A stretch of 32,908 nt of DNA from CAG-492 sp045643465 (GCA_045643465.1 JAZUKV010000019.1:1-32908), one strand, 5' to 3'; shown: positions 7,135 to 14,105, numbered from the stretch's first letter. The notes: a model not told the origin generated them from the sequence alone. Numbers and translations are program-made.

Positions 7135-7353
7135 CATCTTGCAAGTTTTATTGAAAAATATATTAAAATATACAAAAATAGGTTAAAATTGACTATTTTT
7201 AATAAAAAAGTGGTAGGAATTAATAAGGTGATTACACCTTTTAACCCCATTAAAAATAATAAAATTAAATACTCGTAAAATAAATAGTATTATGAACAAT
7301 TATAAATGTTAAAAATGTGCTATAATATTATTTAAGGAATTGGGGTGTATGAA
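7071..7353 (+). promoter_or_regulatory. Non-coding left end of unit 2 and promoter of the AraC-type gene
   Basis: Apart from the tail of mini-ORF B, no gene is visible here. A short inverted repeat AAGGTG-atta-CACCTT lies near 7227-7242. An extended -10 element TGCTATAAT ends at 7326, with only a weak -35 region. Unlike the other cargo genes, this one seems to have its own promoter. Confidence 0.45.
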
Positions 7354-8211
7354 ATGAATTGGAGTGAGTCTATAAAGGTTGCAATAGATTATATTGAGAA
7401 TAATTTAACTAATGATATTACAATAAATGATATTTCAAAAAAATGTTATATATCACCATATTATTTTCAAAAAGGATTTGCTATGTTATGTGGATATTCA
7501 GTGAGTGAATATATAAGAAATAGAAGATTATCTTTAGCTGGATTAGAGTTATTAAATACAGATAATAAAATAATCGATATAGCATTAAAATATGGCTATG
7601 ATTCACCGGATAGTTTTACAAAAGCATTTAAAAGATTTCATGGCTCAACACCAATAGATATTAGAAATAAAAAGGGCACATTAAAATATTTTTCACCATT
7701 AAAAATAAATGTTTCTTTAGATGGTGGATATAGTTTAGATTATAGAATAGAAGAAAAAGAAGAGTTTAAGGCAATTGGTTTGAAGAAAACTATTGAGTAT
7801 AAGAATGCTTTAGAAGATGTGGAAAAGTGTTGGAAAACATTTTTTGTTAAAAATATATTTAATAAAATTAATCCTAAATATGAAATTAATATTGATAAAA
7901 ATATGAATGGGGATAATTTTGAATATATTATTGGAGATGATTATAATCATAATAATAATTATTCAAAGTATTTTGAAGTAATTAATATTCCTAAATTTAC
8001 ATGGGCTATTTTTCCATGTATTGGACCAACTAAAGAAAGTATAAAGAATATAAATGAGAAGATATTTAAAGAATGGTTACCAAATAATACTAATTATAAT
8101 ATTGCTGATGGATATAATATTATAATGTATTCTAATCCTAAAGATTTTAAAAAAGGCATTAATGATCAAAACTATTATTGTGAAATATGGATACCAGTAA
8201 TTAAAAAATAG
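7354..8211 (+). CDS. AraC-family regulator with GyrI-like effector domain
   Basis: The protein has 285 residues. The N-terminal ~105 residues form a double helix-turn-helix AraC domain: IDYIENNLTNDITINDISKK, YFQKGFAMLCGYSVSEYIRN, then the second-HTH signature DIALKYGYDSPDSFTKAFKR and FHGSTPIDIR. Residues ~125-285 resemble the GyrI-like/effector-binding domain (IEEKEEFKAIGLKKTIEY ... YCEIWIPV), a small-molecule pocket. I prefer ATG 7354, with GGGGTG (7342-7347) 6 bases upstream, over GTG 7345. It is followed by a terminator/promoter and the serine hydrolase gene, a possible but unproven target. Confidence 0.85.
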   Translation: MNWSESIKVAIDYIENNLTNDITINDISKKCYISPYYFQKGFAMLCGYSVSEYIRNRRLSLAGLELLNTDNKIIDIALKYGYDSPDSFTKAFKRFHGSTPIDIRNKKGTLKYFSPLKINVSLDGGYSLDYRIEEKEEFKAIGLKKTIEYKNALEDVEKCWKTFFVKNIFNKINPKYEINIDKNMNGDNFEYIIGDDYNHNNNYSKYFEVINIPKFTWAIFPCIGPTKESIKNINEKIFKEWLPNNTNYNIADGYNIIMYSNPKDFKKGINDQNYYCEIWIPVIKK

Positions 8212-8213
8212 AC

Positions 8214-8262
8214 AAAAGAGTGCTTAAAAAGTCGGGCACTCTTTTCTTATTACTGATATAAT
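8214..8262 (+). promoter_or_regulatory. Terminator hairpin followed by an extended -10 promoter
   Basis: AAAAGAGTGC (8214-8223) and GCACTCTTTT (8236-8245) form a perfect 10-bp stem with a 12-base loop, ending the regulator transcript. TGATATAAT (8254-8262) is an extended -10 for the hydrolase gene; no clear -35 box is seen. Confidence 0.65.
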
Positions 8263-8285
8263 TTGTAAGAGATGGGAGGGATTGT

Positions 8286-9284
8286 ATGGAAGAAAAAATA
8301 AGATTAGCTGTTTATGAAGATTATAGTAATATTTTAGGAATAATTGCCTATAAAGATAATAAGAAAGTATATGAAGAATACTTTAATAATGCAAATAGTG
8401 ATGAATCAGTTCATGCTTTTTCAATGTGCAAAAGTTTAGTATCAATTCTTATTGGAATAGCAATAGATAAAGGATACATTGAAAGTGTTCATCAAAAGGT
8501 ATTAGATTATTTTCCTGATTATAAGCTTAAAAGAAATCAAGAACAATTAAAGGATGTAACAATAGAAGATTTTTTAACTATGAAAGTTCCTTATAAATTT
8601 AAGTATGAACCTTATACTAAAGTATGGGGAAAATGTCTTGATTGGGGAGAACCAATTCTTGAGCTTGTAGGTGGTAAAGAAAAAATAGGAGAACATTTTC
8701 ACTATTCAACTGTGGGTATTCAAATACTTTCTAATATACTTGCAAAAGCAACAGGTAAGAATATGAAAGAATTTGCTACAGAATATTTATTTAAACCATT
8801 AGGTATTAAAGAAGTTCCAGATGCACCAATACATGATAAAAAATCACAGGATCATTTTTATAAAACAAGAAATATTAGAGGTTGGGCAACAGATCCAAGT
8901 GGAAATTATACAACTGGCTGGGGATTATCTATTACAACTGAAGAATGGGTTAAAATTGGTTTATTAGTACTAAATAAAGGCATGTATAATAATCAAAGAA
9001 TTGTATCAGAAGAATATATTAATGAGATGCTTGTTGAAAGAGAAAAAAATTATGGATATTTATGGTGGATTTATCCTAAAAATCAAACTATGAAAATAAT
9101 CAGAAAAGAATACAACACAGGAAAGTATGATTCATATTGTGCGAATGGAGTTGGTGGTTCACTTATAGCTGTGATACCTGAATCAAATATTGTAATATGT
9201 ATTACTTCTTCATTAGTATATAATCCAAAAATAAGAACAGAATTAATAAATAAATATTTGCTGCCATATATAGAATCAAAGTAA
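8286..9284 (+). CDS. Beta-lactamase-fold serine hydrolase (class C/esterase type)
   Basis: The protein has 332 residues and no signal peptide, so it is probably cytoplasmic. The SxxK motif is SMCK with Ser46 and Lys49. The second motif is Tyr140-Ser-Thr (HYSTVGIQILSNIL); the usual asparagine of YxN is threonine. The third region is GVGGSLIAVIPE in place of KTG/HxG. This pattern fits the broad beta-lactamase-related hydrolase/esterase group more than a true beta-lactamase. ATG 8286 has GGGAGGG about 6 bases upstream. With the AraC-type regulator it forms the cargo of unit 2. The natural substrate cannot be read from the sequence. Confidence 0.8.
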   Translation: MEEKIRLAVYEDYSNILGIIAYKDNKKVYEEYFNNANSDESVHAFSMCKSLVSILIGIAIDKGYIESVHQKVLDYFPDYKLKRNQEQLKDVTIEDFLTMKVPYKFKYEPYTKVWGKCLDWGEPILELVGGKEKIGEHFHYSTVGIQILSNILAKATGKNMKEFATEYLFKPLGIKEVPDAPIHDKKSQDHFYKTRNIRGWATDPSGNYTTGWGLSITTEEWVKIGLLVLNKGMYNNQRIVSEEYINEMLVEREKNYGYLWWIYPKNQTMKIIRKEYNTGKYDSYCANGVGGSLIAVIPESNIVICITSSLVYNPKIRTELINKYLLPYIESK

Positions 9285-9297
9285 TTATAATAAATTT

Positions 9298-9337
9298 AGA
9301 CAGATTGGTACAAAATCTGTCTTTTTTATGCTATAAT
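9298..9337 (+). promoter_or_regulatory. Terminator/promoter, copy C (diverged)
   Basis: AGACAGATT (9298-9306) and AATCTGTCT (9314-9322) form the hairpin, followed by six Ts and the extended -10 TGCTATAAT (9329-9337). The order hairpin, T run, TG-TATAAT is the same as in the rbgA copies, but the stem sequence differs, so this is a diverged functional equivalent. Confidence 0.6.
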
Positions 9338-9367
9338 TTTAATGATTTTAAAAAGGAGTTGATCCAA

Positions 9368-9466
9368 ATGAATGAAGAAAAAAGTGTTAATAAAAGCGTA
9401 ATCAATTGCGATATCGGGATAAATGGAAAACGTGCTGTAAGTATTGAAATATCAAGTGTTCTTTAA
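9368..9466 (+). CDS. Mini-ORF C: short leader joined to the conserved left-end peptide
   Basis: The mini-ORF has 32 codons. It has lost the MDMYQKRK opening and starts MNEEKSVNKSVIN, but then enters the same CDIGINGK...VSIEIS peptide across the AATTG core (9404-9408). AAGGAG (9353-9358) lies 9 bases upstream of the ATG. It keeps the position of the rbgA N-terminal copies. Any role as a peptide is unknown. Confidence 0.5.
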   Translation: MNEEKSVNKSVINCDIGINGKRAVSIEISSVL

Positions 9467-9502
9467 AGATACATATTACATTTTTTGTATTTTTTTAGAT
9501 TA
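9404..9502 (+). repeat. Conserved left-end sequence of inserted unit, copy C
   Basis: It matches copies A, D and F, starting AATTGCGATATCGGGATAAA and continuing through GTAAGTATTGAAATATCAAG, TTCTTTAAAGATACATATTA and CATTTTTT. It is closest to copy D over the first 75 bases. Confidence 0.7.
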
Positions 9503-9549
9503 ATTACAGAAAAAAATAATTAGAAAGTAATATTTTTAGGAGATAATAC

Positions 9550-10321
9550 ATGAGTGAGAAAATATATTATTTAAATGATCAAAATAAAAAATTATGTGGA
9601 ATAATAAACAATGTTAATAATAAGAAGATAGTTATAATGTGTCATGGAATCAGAGGAAATAAAGATGAATGTGGAAGTTTTGTAATACTAGAACAGGAAT
9701 TACAAAAAAATGGATTCAGTTCTTTTAGATTTGATTTTAATGGACATGGTGAAAGCGAAGGAAGAGATTATGAAATGACAATTTCTAATGAAATTGCAGA
9801 TATTGAGAGCACAGTAAAAATCCTTATTGAAAAAGGTTTTGCAGAGATTATATTGTTAGGAGGAAGTTTTGGTGCTGGAATAGTTTCTCTATTTCCATTT
9901 GAAAAATATAATTGTATAAAAGGTTTGGTTTTATGGTATGGAGCGTTGGATTATGAATATATAAGGTATGGAAATTTATTTACACTTGAAAATAAAAAAG
10001 GTGGCAGAAAAAGATGGATATTATGTTTCTAAAAGCTTAAATTCAGGAAAAGAATTTAAATTTGGAATAGAATTATTTAATGAAGTAGATAAATATAAAC
10101 CTTATGAATCGTTGGAAAAAAATCAATTACCTAAGTTATTTGTTCATGGTGAAATAGATAGTGCTGTTCCCTATGAATCTTCAGAGATTGTAGAAAGTAA
10201 ATGTATTAATTCAAAGTTGGCATTAATAAAGAATGGAGAGCATACATTTCAAAATTCTAAAGAAGTAATAGATAAAGCGATTAGCGTTACAATAGAGTTT
10301 ATAAAAAATATTTTAAGTTAA
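9550..10321 (+). pseudogene. Alpha/beta hydrolase, broken by a one-base frameshift
   Basis: The first frame (9550-10032) carries the hydrolase N-terminus: MCHGIRGNKDE (oxyanion HG motif), FRFDFNGHGESEG and the nucleophile elbow LLGGSFGAG with Ser106. Near 9995-10005 (AAAAAAGGTGG) one extra base shifts the frame. The continuation lies in the next frame to 10321 and holds VHGEIDSAVPYE (catalytic Asp region) and NGEHTF (catalytic His). The restored protein would be about 256 residues and complete. Ser and Asp/His now lie on separate reading frames, so the product is inactive unless the shift is a sequencing error or is bypassed at the A-run. AGGAG (9538-9542) precedes ATG 9550, and expression is probably from the copy C promoter. 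Confidence 0.8.
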
Positions 10322-10358
10322 GAGAAGATTTGATATGCTTCTCTTTTTGTGCTATAAT
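10320..10358 (+). promoter_or_regulatory. rbgA-type terminator/promoter, copy D
   Basis: AAGAGAAG (10320-10327) and CTTCTCTT (10338-10345) form a hairpin that starts at the hydrolase stop codon. TTGATA in the loop (10330-10335), 17 bases, and TATAAT (10353-10358) with upstream TG form the promoter. The following GTAAAGTTGTTAAATAAAAA matches the true rbgA leader exactly. Confidence 0.75.
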
Positions 10359-10400
10359 ATGTAAAGTTGTTAAATAAAAAGAACGGAAGTGAGTAAAAAT

Positions 10401-10544
10401 ATGGATATGTATCAAAAAAGAAAAATGAGAAAAGAAAAAAATACAAATAAAGAAGTAGAAGAAAATAGTAAAATGAATATCAACTGCGATATCGGGATAA
10501 ATGGAAACCATACTGTAAGTGTTGAAATATCAAGGTTTCTTTAA
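10401..10544 (+). CDS. Mini-ORF D: RbgA N-terminus joined to the conserved left-end peptide
   Basis: The mini-ORF has 47 codons: MDMYQKRKMRKEKN, a linker, MNIN, then CDIGINGNHTVSVEISRFL and stop. The SD GGAAGTG lies 8 bases upstream, as in rbgA. The crossover core AACTG is at 10482-10486. The linker between EK and MNIN differs from every other copy, so it is not a fresh duplicate of the resident gene. Confidence 0.6.
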   Translation: MDMYQKRKMRKEKNTNKEVEENSKMNINCDIGINGNHTVSVEISRFL

Positions 10545-10575
10545 AGATACATAGTACATATTTTATAGAGAATTA
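10482..10575 (+). repeat. Conserved left-end sequence of inserted unit, copy D
   Basis: It starts AACTGCGATATCGGGATAAA and matches copy C through TTCTTTAAAGATACATA; similarity fades after about 10560. Confidence 0.7.
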
Positions 10576-10610
10576 AATAAATAATAAGAGAATGGAGAGA
10601 AAATATATAG

Positions 10611-11063
10611 ATGAATGAAATAATTGAATTAGATATAAAAGATTTTGATAAATGTGGTAATATTTGGAATATGGATAAAAATAAAGAGTTAAGAGATAGA
10701 TTTTATGAAGAACTAGTTAGCAAGAATAGAAAGACTTTTGTTTATACAATAGATGGAGAATATATAGCAGAAGTATCAGTTGTTTTTAATAAAGATGATA
10801 AAGATTATTCTATTCCAGGTAAGCGTTTGTATTTATCAAGAATAGTTGTAAAAAAACAACTTAGAAGAAATGGGTATGGAAAAAAACTTATGAATTATGT
10901 TATAGAATATGCGAAAAAAGAAGGATATGAAGAGTTGTCTCTAGGTGTTGATTTAGATAATTATATAGCACTTTGTTTGTATGTAAAATTAGGATTTGAT
11001 AAAATACAATATATAGGTGAAGATTCTGATGGTAAATATGTAAAATTAATAAAAAAATTATAA
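10611..11063 (+). CDS. GNAT-family N-acetyltransferase
   Basis: The protein has 150 residues, a typical single-domain GNAT length. Motif A is clear: RIVVKKQLRRNGYGKKLMNY, the acetyl-CoA pyrophosphate-binding (Q/R)xxGxG loop. It is followed by AKKEGYEELSLGVDLDNYIA, then ALCLYVKLGFDKI (motif B, with the usual Y.k.GF). The acceptor substrate cannot be predicted. ATG 10611 is preceded by GGAGAG about 11 bases upstream. No promoter is seen after mini-ORF D (stop 66 bases before), so transcription from copy D is likely. The recombinase remnant follows at once without a terminator. Confidence 0.85.
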   Translation: MNEIIELDIKDFDKCGNIWNMDKNKELRDRFYEELVSKNRKTFVYTIDGEYIAEVSVVFNKDDKDYSIPGKRLYLSRIVVKKQLRRNGYGKKLMNYVIEYAKKEGYEELSLGVDLDNYIALCLYVKLGFDKIQYIGEDSDGKYVKLIKKL

Positions 11064-11066
11064 AAT

Positions 11067-11088
11067 AGAACGGAAGTGAATTAAAATA
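11067..11088 (+). repeat. Fragment of the rbgA leader ahead of the recombinase
   Basis: AGAACGGAAGTGAATTAAAA followed by TA matches the leader of copy B (6962-6984), including the GGAAGTG ribosome-binding site. Here it is joined to the first recombinase codons instead of ATG GAC ATG. The hairpin/promoter part is missing. This is evidence for a further, deleted junction inside unit 4. Confidence 0.6.
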
Positions 11089-12306
11089 TCAAATTGGAAA
11101 GTAGCAGCATATCTTCGTTTATCAAAAGAAGATAATGATAAAATAGAATCCAATAGTATAACTAATCAAAGAGGAATAATAGAAAGTTTTCTAAGTCAAA
11201 ATTGAGAGTTAGAATTAGTAGATTATTACGTTGATGATGGATATAGTGGGACAAGTTTTAAAAGACCAGATTTTGAAAGATTGCTATTAGATATGAAAAA
11301 TAAAAAGATTAATTGCATTATAGTTAAAGATTTATCAAGATTTGCAAGAAATCATATAGAAGCAGATATGTACCTTGAAAATATTTTCCCAGCTTTGAAT
11401 ATTAGATTTATATCAGTAACAGAAAAGATAGATAGCTTTAAAAATCCAGATTTAATGGATAGTTTAATTGTTCCTTTTAAAAATTTGCTAAATGATGCAT
11501 ATGCAAAAGATATATCTAAAAAAGTAAGAAGTGCATTAACTACTAAGAGATTGAATGGAGAATTTATTGGCTCATTTGCTACATATGGATATGTGAAACA
11601 TCCTAGATATAAAAATAAATTAATAATAGATGAAGAAGCATCAAAGAATGTTGTAGAAATTTTTGAAGGTATAATAAATGGAAAGACTCCACAAGAAATT
11701 GCTAATGAATTAAATGAAAATAAAATTTTAACACCTGCTTTGTATAAAAGAAAAGATGAAACTAAAAATAATGATACAAATATGAATAAAAAGTGGGATG
11801 CTAAAATGATTAATAAAATTCTCAAAGATAGAATTTATATTGGAGATTTAATTCAAGGAAAAAGAAAAGTAGAAAATTATAGAACTCATAAGCTAATAAA
11901 TACTAAAGAAGATGAGTGGATAATAACTCAAAATCATCATAAACCGATTATAACAGAAGATAAGTTTAATGAAGTACAAGAAATATTAAAAAAGAATAAA
12001 TGTGCTAGAAGTAATAAAGAAAAAGATATATTTTACGGATTTTTAAGATGTTCTGATTGTGGTGATTCATGTACATTAAGAAAGTCTAAAGATAAAGAAT
12101 ATTACTATTGTACATCATATGTTAGAAGTAGTTCTTGTATAAATCATTCAATTAGAAAAGATAAATTAATAGAAAAAGTATTACAAGAATTAAATGCTAA
12201 ATTTATAAAGAAAAAAATTAAAACGATAACACGTGATGTTTTAATGAAGAATATTGAAGAGATAATAATATGTGAAAATAAAGAAATAAAAGTTAAGTTT
12301 AAGTAA
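11086..12306 (+). pseudogene. Large-type serine recombinase, inactivated
   Basis: Translation from 11086 gives SNWKVAAYLRLSKEDNDKIE, with the catalytic serine of YLRLS at 11122. TGA (11203-11205) then interrupts the frame, which resumes with YYVDDGYSGTSFKRPDF, KDLSRFARNHIEADMYLE, the recombinase domain and a CSDCGD...YYYC zinc-ribbon start. There is no ATG/GTG/TTG before the first domain: the codon at the expected start is ATA, set behind an intact rbgA-type SD. The open part from TTG 11281 has 341 codons and lacks the catalytic serine. The region after the zinc ribbon is short, so the coiled-coil tether typical of this family seems missing. It is the best candidate for the enzyme that built the array, now dead, unless TGA is bypassed. 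Confidence 0.8.
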
Positions 12307-12321
12307 AGGAGATGATAATAA

Positions 12322-13350
12322 GTGTTAGAAAAAGATTTTAAAGATACTATAAATGAAATAAAAAAGCAGATTAATAATACTCAAGTGGAAATTTTTCAAA
12401 ATGCAAATAAAAGCTTATTAAATTTATATTATAATATTGGAAAAGTTATTTATGAAAATTCATCATGGGGGAATAAATTTATTGATGAAATTGCAGTAGA
12501 TATTAAAATATCTTTTCCTAAAATTAAAGGATTTTCTGTTAGAAATTTAAAAAATATGAAAAAATATTATATTGAGTGTAAAAAAAATCAATTTGTGCAG
12601 ACGGCGTCTGCACAAATTCCATGGTCTCACAATGTATTAATTTTGGATAAAATAAAAGATGATGAAAAACGTATATGGTATATGAATCAAACACTGCTTA
12701 ATGGTTGGAGTTATGATGTTTTAGGATTTCAAATTAAAAGTGATTTATATCAAAGACAGGTTTTAAATGAAAAATCAAATAACTTTGAAAAGACTTTAAT
12801 TAATCCACAAAGTGATTTAGCCAAAAGTATTATGAAAGATCCATATATATTAAATTTAACAACATTAAAAGAGAATTTTATTGAAACCGAATTAGAAGCA
12901 GCAATGATTGATAAAATAAAAACAGTGTTATTAGAATTAGGGAATGGATTTAGTTTTATAGGAAATCAATATAAAATAACAGTAGGTGATGAAGATTATT
13001 TTATTGACATGTTATTTTATCATACAAAACTACACTGTTATGTTGTTATTGAATTAAAAAACACTAAGTTTAAGCCAGAATACGCTGGAAAAGTAAACTT
13101 TTATTTATCTGCAGTAGATGATTTGATAAAAGATGAACAAGATAATCCAAGTATTGGAATTATACTTTGTAGAGAGAAAGATAAGTTTTCTGTTGAATAT
13201 TCTTTAAAAGATATAAATAAGCCAATTGGAGTAAGTTCTTATGAAATAACAAAATATTTACCTAAGGATGTATTAGAATCTTTGCCAACAGAAGAAGATA
13301 TAAATCTTCACATAGATATAAAAGAAGAGGAGGCGCAAGATGATAAATAA
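12322..13350 (+). CDS. DUF1016 (YhcG-like) PD-(D/E)XK nuclease-domain protein
   Basis: The protein has 342 residues, full family length. The N-terminal DUF1016_N part includes LLNLYYNIGKVIYE, GFSVRNLKNMKKYYIE and IPWSHNVLILDKIKD. The C-terminal nuclease domain has DEDYFIDMLFYHTKLHCYVV with the metal-binding Asp, and VIELKNTKFKPEYAGKVNFY with the ExK pair. Homologues (YhcG) occur beside restriction-modification and other defence genes; the function is not firmly known. GTG 12322 follows AGGAG by 10 bases and the recombinase stop by 15, so the two form an operon. Its end overlaps mini-ORF F by 11 bases. Confidence 0.85.
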   Translation: MLEKDFKDTINEIKKQINNTQVEIFQNANKSLLNLYYNIGKVIYENSSWGNKFIDEIAVDIKISFPKIKGFSVRNLKNMKKYYIECKKNQFVQTASAQIPWSHNVLILDKIKDDEKRIWYMNQTLLNGWSYDVLGFQIKSDLYQRQVLNEKSNNFEKTLINPQSDLAKSIMKDPYILNLTTLKENFIETELEAAMIDKIKTVLLELGNGFSFIGNQYKITVGDEDYFIDMLFYHTKLHCYVVIELKNTKFKPEYAGKVNFYLSAVDDLIKDEQDNPSIGIILCREKDKFSVEYSLKDINKPIGVSSYEITKYLPKDVLESLPTEEDINLHIDIKEEEAQDDK

Positions 13351-13468
13351 TAACGAAGAAAGTTATCACAAAATGAACATTAACTGCGATATCGGGATAA
13401 ATGGAAACCGTACTATAAGTGCTGAAATATCAAACTTTTTTAAAAAATACGTATTACATTTTTTATAA
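13340..13468 (+). CDS. Mini-ORF F: short leader joined to the conserved left-end peptide
   Basis: The mini-ORF has 42 codons: MINNNEESYHKMNIN, then CDIGINGNRTISAEISNFF and a longer tail to 13468. Its ATG lies inside the DUF1016 gene, behind GAGGAGG (13325-13331), so it is translationally coupled rather than driven by a separate promoter. The core AACTG is at 13382-13386. The MDMYQKRK opening is absent. Confidence 0.5.
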   Translation: MINNNEESYHKMNINCDIGINGNRTISAEISNFFKKYVLHFL

Positions 13469-13485
13469 ATTTTTAAGACAAATAG
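13382..13485 (+). repeat. Conserved left-end sequence of inserted unit, copy F
   Basis: It starts AACTGCGATATCGGGATAAA and continues through AGTGCTGAAATATCAAAC, TACGTATTACATTTTTTATA and TTTTTAAGACA. It aligns with copies A, C and D. Confidence 0.7.
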
Positions 13486-13509
13486 TAATATATTGATATA
13501 AATATAATG

Positions 13510-13540
13510 AAAGACGCACCCTAATGGAAGGTGCGTCTTT
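13510..13540 (-). terminator. Strong hairpin after the minus-strand gene
   Basis: AAAGACGCACC (13510-13520) and GGTGCGTCTTT (13530-13540) form a perfect 11-bp GC-rich stem with a 9-base loop. It lies 30 bases past the stop of the minus-strand gene. The T run is short on either strand, but it could act in both directions. Confidence 0.6.
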
Positions 13541-13569
13541 GAAAACCTCTTGTATATGACAGGAGGAAT

Positions 13570-13977
13570 TTACTGCATTTCGAAACTTACACACAGCTGA
13601 CTATCGCTAAGCGAAAGCTTATAACCCCTATTAATAAGCTCATCGATAAAAGGCTTAATATTTTTTACATCTAAACCAATATGATCACCAATCATGATGA
13701 AGTCATTATTTGAGAGTTCAGGGAATTCTACATCATCCCATTCATCCCAGCCAGTGATAGGGGCATTCTCAAGAAGTATTGTAGCATCGGCGAACGCAAT
13801 TGCTTTAATTTCAAATGAAAAAATATTATAAGCAATTGCCCTGCTAGGTTCATCATGGAACCATTCTGTCAAAGCTTCCTGAGCTTTCTGTTCAAAGTCG
13901 TCTGCAAGTTTTTTTGCCTTTCCATCTGTCCAAATTTCATTACGAGTGTTTTGAACAACATTAACAAGTTTTTTCAT
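13570..13977 (-). CDS. Unrecognised 135-residue acidic protein
   Basis: The protein is soluble with no membrane segment. The N-terminal half is helical (KAKKLADDFEQKAQEALTEW); the middle is acidic and aromatic (GWDEWDDVEFPELSNNDF); the C-terminus is mixed and ends SQLCVSFEMQ. I do not recognise a family. I choose the ATG at 13977 because AGGAGG lies 7 bases upstream; a longer frame to 14025 exists but has no SD. It has its own promoter, a ~100-base leader and a strong terminator, so it is a self-contained unit. Base composition is visibly less AT-rich than its neighbours, which suggests recent transfer from another source. Confidence 0.7.
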   Translation of the reverse strand: MKKLVNVVQNTRNEIWTDGKAKKLADDFEQKAQEALTEWFHDEPSRAIAYNIFSFEIKAIAFADATILLENAPITGWDEWDDVEFPELSNNDFIMIGDHIGLDVKNIKPFIDELINRGYKLSLSDSQLCVSFEMQ

Positions 13978-14076
13978 AAGTAGTCCTCCTAATAACATAT
14001 AATGGTTTTCAATGTACATTCCCAAGTGAGTAAACTCAAATGAGTATGTGGCGAGACTCTCCCACCTATACTATAT

Positions 14077-14105
14077 ATTATAGCATATTATATTAATTTT
14101 CGCAA
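14077..14105 (-). promoter_or_regulatory. Promoter of the minus-strand cargo gene
   Basis: On the minus strand TTGCGA (14105-14100), a 17-base spacer and TATAAT (14082-14077) form a good promoter. The leader from about 14070 to 13978 contains small inverted repeats (for example ACTCA-tt-TGAGT and GTGG...CCAC) of unknown role. Confidence 0.65.

Larger units (their letters stand above)
7066..9403 (+). mobile_element. Array unit 2 (AraC-type regulator plus serine hydrolase)
   Basis: It runs from the core at 7066 to the core at 9404, about 2.3 kb. Its left end differs from those of the other units. Its right end is a much-diverged version of the rbgA start (mini-ORF C, MNEEKSVNKSVIN). This suggests a different element lineage using the same target, or a unit reshaped by deletion. 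Confidence 0.45.
9404..10481 (+). mobile_element. Array unit 3 (alpha/beta hydrolase cargo)
   Basis: It is about 1.08 kb between the cores at 9404 and 10482. Content: conserved left end, alpha/beta hydrolase gene (frameshifted), and rbgA-type terminator/promoter and N-terminal codons (copy D). The architecture is the same as unit 1 with different cargo. Confidence 0.55.
10482..13381 (+). mobile_element. Array unit 4 (GNAT, serine recombinase, DUF1016 nuclease)
   Basis: It is about 2.9 kb between cores at 10482 and 13382. It is the only unit with a recombinase. A fragment of the rbgA leader (11067-11088) between the GNAT and recombinase genes suggests two units fused by deletion. The right end (mini-ORF F start, MINNNEESYHKMNIN) lacks the usual promoter and is coupled to the DUF1016 gene. 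Confidence 0.5.

Noticed and set aside
7071..7340. Small RNA or tRNA gene in the left end of unit 2
   Set aside because: No cloverleaf, T-loop consensus or stable long fold is apparent; only a 6-bp inverted repeat stands out.
10299..10511. Minus-strand open frame of 70 codons across copy D
   Set aside because: It lies opposite the promoter hairpin and mini-ORF D and its translation is Phe/Ile/His-rich without features; the plus-strand reading has the SD and conserved start.
11203..11205. TGA read as tryptophan or another recoded residue
   Set aside because: Other genes here use TGG for Trp, none needs TGA as sense, and the recombinase also lacks a normal start codon, so inactivation is simpler.
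11352..11825. Open frame of 157 codons opposite the recombinase
   Set aside because: It is an antisense shadow of an AT-rich gene, with hydrophobic low-complexity translation and no SD.
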